Below, piece after piece: positions 62,201-64,000 of a DNA stretch of 64,000 bases. The position numbers and the translations under genes were made by a program. Where the stretch lies: assembly GCF_029894125.1 (NCBI RefSeq), contig NZ_JARXYZ010000004.1, positions 248,001 to 312,000 on the forward strand, written 5' to 3'. Every line of letters starts with the position of its first letter. Position 1 is the first letter of the stretch. Source of the stretch: Kitasatospora sp. MAA19. GTDB lineage: Bacteria > Actinomycetota > Actinomycetes > Streptomycetales > Streptomycetaceae. The notes under the pieces were generated by a model that did not search any database, was not told where the DNA came from, and saw nothing but the letters and a program-made list of their open reading frames with translations.

Positions 62201-62515
62201 CTCCGGTTCGCCGAGCGGCTCCGCGTCGTCCTCCCCGGCGACGCCGGCTCTCAGCAGGGCGGCGCGCACCCGCTCGGCGAGCTCGCCGGCGGCCTTGTTG
62301 GTGAAGGTGAGGCCGAGCACCTCCTCGGGCCGTACGGCGCCGGAGCCGACCAGCCAGACGACGCGGGCGGCCATCACCGTGGTCTTGCCGGAGCCGGCGC
62401 CGGCCACGATCACGGCCGGTTCCAGGGGGGCGCCGATGGCCGCCATCTGCTCCCGGTTGAACGGGATGCCCAGCAGCTCCTTGAGCTGGTCGGGATGGCT
62501 GAGCACGGCGGTCAC
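59258..62515 (-). CDS. adnB: AdnB-like ATP-dependent helicase-nuclease
   Basis: The 1085-residue protein combines an SF1 helicase (Walker A VAGAGSGKTT, motif II LLDEYQDTS, motif III-like GDPCQAIYGW, LTAHKSKGLEWDVV) with a C-terminal RecB-type nuclease (GRIDAVYR, YEVVDWKTHRE, QLAVYRIAWAEQ). Size and architecture match AdnB of mycobacteria (about 1095 residues), the motor subunit of the AdnAB end-resection complex. It lies 32 bases downstream of the adnA-like gene, so they form an operon. GTG 62515 has only a weak SD. Confidence 0.9.
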   Translation of the reverse strand: MTAVLSHPDQLKELLGIPFNREQMAAIGAPLEPAVIVAGAGSGKTTVMAARVVWLVGSGAVRPEEVLGLTFTNKAAGELAERVRAALLRAGVAGEDDAEPLGEPEISTYHAFAGRLLKEHGLRIGVEPDVRLLADATRFQLAAKVLRTARGPFPALTGTFANLVADLIALDGELAEHLVEPHVLRAHDEDLLDTLATVKLTNDDLRAVPVTARARLELLRLVEDYRRRKQAAGLMDFGDQIAAAARLAQQRPEVGDLLRGQFRVVLLDEYQDTSVAQRLMLAGLFGAGPEAAGPDTAGPDGAAPGHRATGHPVTAVGDPCQAIYGWRGASVANLDEFPRHFPKADGSPAARYALSENRRSGGRLLAFANELAAPLRAMHEGVEALRPAPGAERDGFVRAALLPTHAEEVDWLADSIAHLVRTGTAPGRIAVLCRGGAAFPDIHAALVAREVPVEVVGLGGLLQLPEVADLVAVCEVLQDPTANAALVRLLIGPRWRIGPRDLALLGRRAADLVRTDRPEGVEALTAAVAEADPTEVVSLADAVETFLDAEQPDELPFSAEARVRLARLAQELRDLRRSLADPLMDVLHRVLAVTGLEVELAASPQALAARRRETLHAFLDVAASFADLDGDPGLAAFLGFLRAAQEYERGLDSSLPGGEDTVKVLTAHKSKGLEWDVVAVPGLVKGAFPSGTARERWTSTKRVLPHALRGDAATLPDVRGGWNGKSMTAFKQQLAEHSRTEELRLGYVAFTRPRTLLLASGHWWGPSQKTVRGPSVFLEQLREHCDLPGAGEVERWAEQPEKGAENPALAAPVERPWPLPLDPAAQHARRRVAAVVHARLAGAPAPEPEPMAAEDQRQVASWDRDLTALLGELERSRRTAREVPLPAALSATQLLRLAADPDGFAHDLARPMPRPPQPAARRGTRFHAWVQSRIEPLLLIEPGALPGADDDGIEDEQDLERLKEAFLRTPYAQRRPHRVEAPFHLVLGGRVVRGRIDAVYRDGDVSSVTGGASRYEVVDWKTHREETADPLQLAVYRIAWAEQAGVPPEQVTASFLYVRSGRIVRPAGLPDRKELERLLIGNSEE

Positions 62516-62547
62516 CCCGCAACGTTAACCGGAGCGGCGGACAACCT

Positions 62548-64000
62548 TCACTCGACGAGTTGCGCCCCGTCCCGCTGGGCGGAGCAGCTGCGGCGGAAGG
62601 CGCAGCGGTCGCAGCCGCCGCCGGTCTGCGGGACGAAGCGCTCGGCGAGGACCTTGCCGGCCGCGGCGGCGAGCAGGTTCTCGATCCACGGCTCGCCCTC
62701 CGGCGGGTCCTGCCGCTGCACCTTGGGGGCGTCCTGGGCGGCCTTGGCGGCGGGCTCGCGCAGGTGGACGAGTTCGGCGCCGCCGGTGGCCGGGGGGCGG
62801 TCGGCGAAGCCGGGCAGCTCGTTGAGCGCCCCGGCGCGGACGGCGAGCTGGTAGACGGCGAGCTGCTTGTGCTCGGGCAGCGACTTGTCGGTGGGGATCT
62901 GCTTGCCGGTCTTGAAGTCGACCACGTAGGCGCGCCCGGCGGTGTCCTTCTCGACCCGGTCCATCGAGCCGCGGATGCGCACCGAGACGCCGCCGACGTC
63001 GAGGGTGACGTCGAAGCCGTGCTCGGTGGCGACCAGGTCGCGGCCGCGCTCCAGCACGTGCCAGTTGAGGAAGCGCTCCAGGGCGGCGCGGGCCTCGGTC
63101 TTCTCCTGCTGGGACTTCCAGGGCGCGTCGAAGGCCAGCGCGTCCCAGACGGTGTCCAGGCGTTCCATCAGGACGGCGAGGTCGGCGGGGGTGCGCCCGG
63201 AGCCGACCTCGTCGGCGAGCGCGTGCACGACGTTGCCGAAGCCCTGGGCGGCGGAGCCGGCGACGCGGGCCTTGACCTCCTTGTCCAGGAACCACTGCAG
63301 CGAGCAGCTCTCCAGCTGCTCCAGGCCGCTGCCGGACAGCCGTACCGGCAGGTCGGCGCTGCGCAGCGGCTCGGGGGCGGCGGTGGGGTCGTCCAGGCCC
63401 CACCAGCGCTCGGGGCGGGCGGCGGGCACCAGCGGCAGGCCCTCGTCGTCGGTGGCGGCGGCGAGGACGGCGAGCCGTTCGGCGGCGGCCCGGCGCAGTT
63501 CGGGCGAGCGGGCCGGGTCGACGGTGACGGCCCGCAGTTCGGCGATCAGCGCGGGGACGGACAGCGGGCGGCGCGGGCGGTGGGTGACGTCCTCGACGGT
63601 GACCGGCGGGGTGCGGCGCACGACCCGGCCGGTGCGCGGGTCGACGTCCTCGCGGTAGAGCTCGCGCAGGAAGCGGGAGGGCTCGTCGCCGTCGTCGGCG
63701 GGGGCCTTGACGGCGGTGACGATCAGCCGCTCCCTGGCGCGGGTCGCGGCGACGTAGAAGAGCCGGCGTTCCTCGCCTAGCAGGGCGCCCGGGGAGAGCG
63801 GTTCGGCGAGGCCGTCGCGGCCGATCCGGTCGGCCTCCAGCAGGGAGCCGCGACGGCGCAGGTCGGGCCAGAGGCCGTCCTGGACGCCGGCGACGACGAC
63901 CAGGCGCCACTCCAGGCCCTTGGCGCGGTGGGCGGTCATCAGCCGGACGGCCTCGGGGCGCACGGCCCGCACGGTGAGGGTGTCGGCGGCGATGTCCTGG
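62548..64000 (-). CDS. adnA: AdnA-like helicase-nuclease, 5' part outside the window
   Basis: The frame is open to the right edge, giving the C-terminal ~484 residues. It contains late helicase motifs (LMTAHRAKGLEWRLVVVAG, LFYVAATRARERLIV) and a RecB-like nuclease (VRIRGSMDRVEKD, YVVDFKTGKQ). Four cysteines that would hold an Fe-S cluster as in AddB/AdnA-type nucleases are CSLQ and the C-terminal CDRCAFRRSC. With adnB it should form the heterodimer that resects double-strand breaks in actinobacteria lacking RecBCD. Confidence 0.88.
   Translation of the reverse strand, partial: QDIAADTLTVRAVRPEAVRLMTAHRAKGLEWRLVVVAGVQDGLWPDLRRRGSLLEADRIGRDGLAEPLSPGALLGEERRLFYVAATRARERLIVTAVKAPADDGDEPSRFLRELYREDVDPRTGRVVRRTPPVTVEDVTHRPRRPLSVPALIAELRAVTVDPARSPELRRAAAERLAVLAAATDDEGLPLVPAARPERWWGLDDPTAAPEPLRSADLPVRLSGSGLEQLESCSLQWFLDKEVKARVAGSAAQGFGNVVHALADEVGSGRTPADLAVLMERLDTVWDALAFDAPWKSQQEKTEARAALERFLNWHVLERGRDLVATEHGFDVTLDVGGVSVRIRGSMDRVEKDTAGRAYVVDFKTGKQIPTDKSLPEHKQLAVYQLAVRAGALNELPGFADRPPATGGAELVHLREPAAKAAQDAPKVQRQDPPEGEPWIENLLAAAAGKVLAERFVPQTGGGCDRCAFRRSCSAQRDGAQLVE

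Overview
The window is high-GC DNA with codon use typical of Streptomycetaceae (Streptomyces, Kitasatospora or a close relative). Support comes from gene families and gene order. A cobalamin riboswitch sits in front of class Ia nrdAB, sigR-rsrA has a self-recognising promoter, and a wblC (whiB7) gene with an AT-hook lies next to uvrD2 and mycoredoxin. GTG and TTG starts and perfect GC-rich hairpin terminators between convergent genes are common. From recall of Streptomyces chromosomes, the order nrdAB - sigR - aroA - wblC - uvrD2 - adnAB looks like conserved core. I could not check this by alignment.

Layout: 1-5.4 kb holds the end of an unidentified Pro-rich protein, a secreted GH12+CBM13 glucanase, and nrdA-nrdB behind paired NrdR boxes and a B12 riboswitch. 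5.4-11.1 kb is an accessory-looking insert. It contains a WhiJ/AbaA-type regulatory cluster (HTH-DUF5753, DUF397, HATPase, small ORF), a PIMT-type methyltransferase coupled to a 37-aa Pro-rich peptide (imiditide-like), an orphan VioB/ferritin-like enzyme, and a deletion scar joining a broken MalG-type permease to the tail of a LacI-type repressor. 11.1-19.2 kb holds def, a TPR-like protein, a pair of membrane HD/HD-GYP proteins, sigR-rsrA, an alpha/beta hydrolase and an SRAP protein. 19.3-28.3 kb holds an M50-like membrane protein, aroA, rsgA, a Gdx/SugE exporter, hisN, catalase with a divergent Fur-family regulator, a large Sel1-repeat protein and initiator tRNA-fMet.

28.4-40.3 kb encodes a UPF0182 membrane protein, a PPA1309 protein, a PDZ-Lon protease, moaE, an SDR-like protein, a DUF2342-type protein coupled to a Nudix hydrolase, a YgjP-type metallopeptidase, and a ThiF-fold protein whose N-terminus resembles RiPP recognition elements. 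40.3-42.7 kb is a divergent MFS efflux/TetR pair around an operator array. 42.9-52.3 kb holds an ABC1 kinase, wblC with its leader ORF and attenuator, uvrD2, mycoredoxin (sigma-R promoter), a GntR regulator, nudC and an M20 dipeptidase. 52.4-64 kb holds an FtsX-type ABC exporter with PadR control, an EEP-family enzyme, a PP2C/SpoIIE phosphatase and adnB plus the 3' part of adnA.

Several genes form a stress and genome-maintenance neighbourhood: thiol-oxidative stress (sigR-rsrA, mrx, catalase), dNTP supply (nrdAB) and DNA repair (SRAP, uvrD2, adnAB). The antibiotic response adds wblC, the MFS pump and the FtsX exporter. The least understood items are the PIMT/peptide locus, the ThiF/RRE-like orphan, the palindrome shared by the sigR and HD-GYP upstream regions, and an inverted pair of DnaA boxes.
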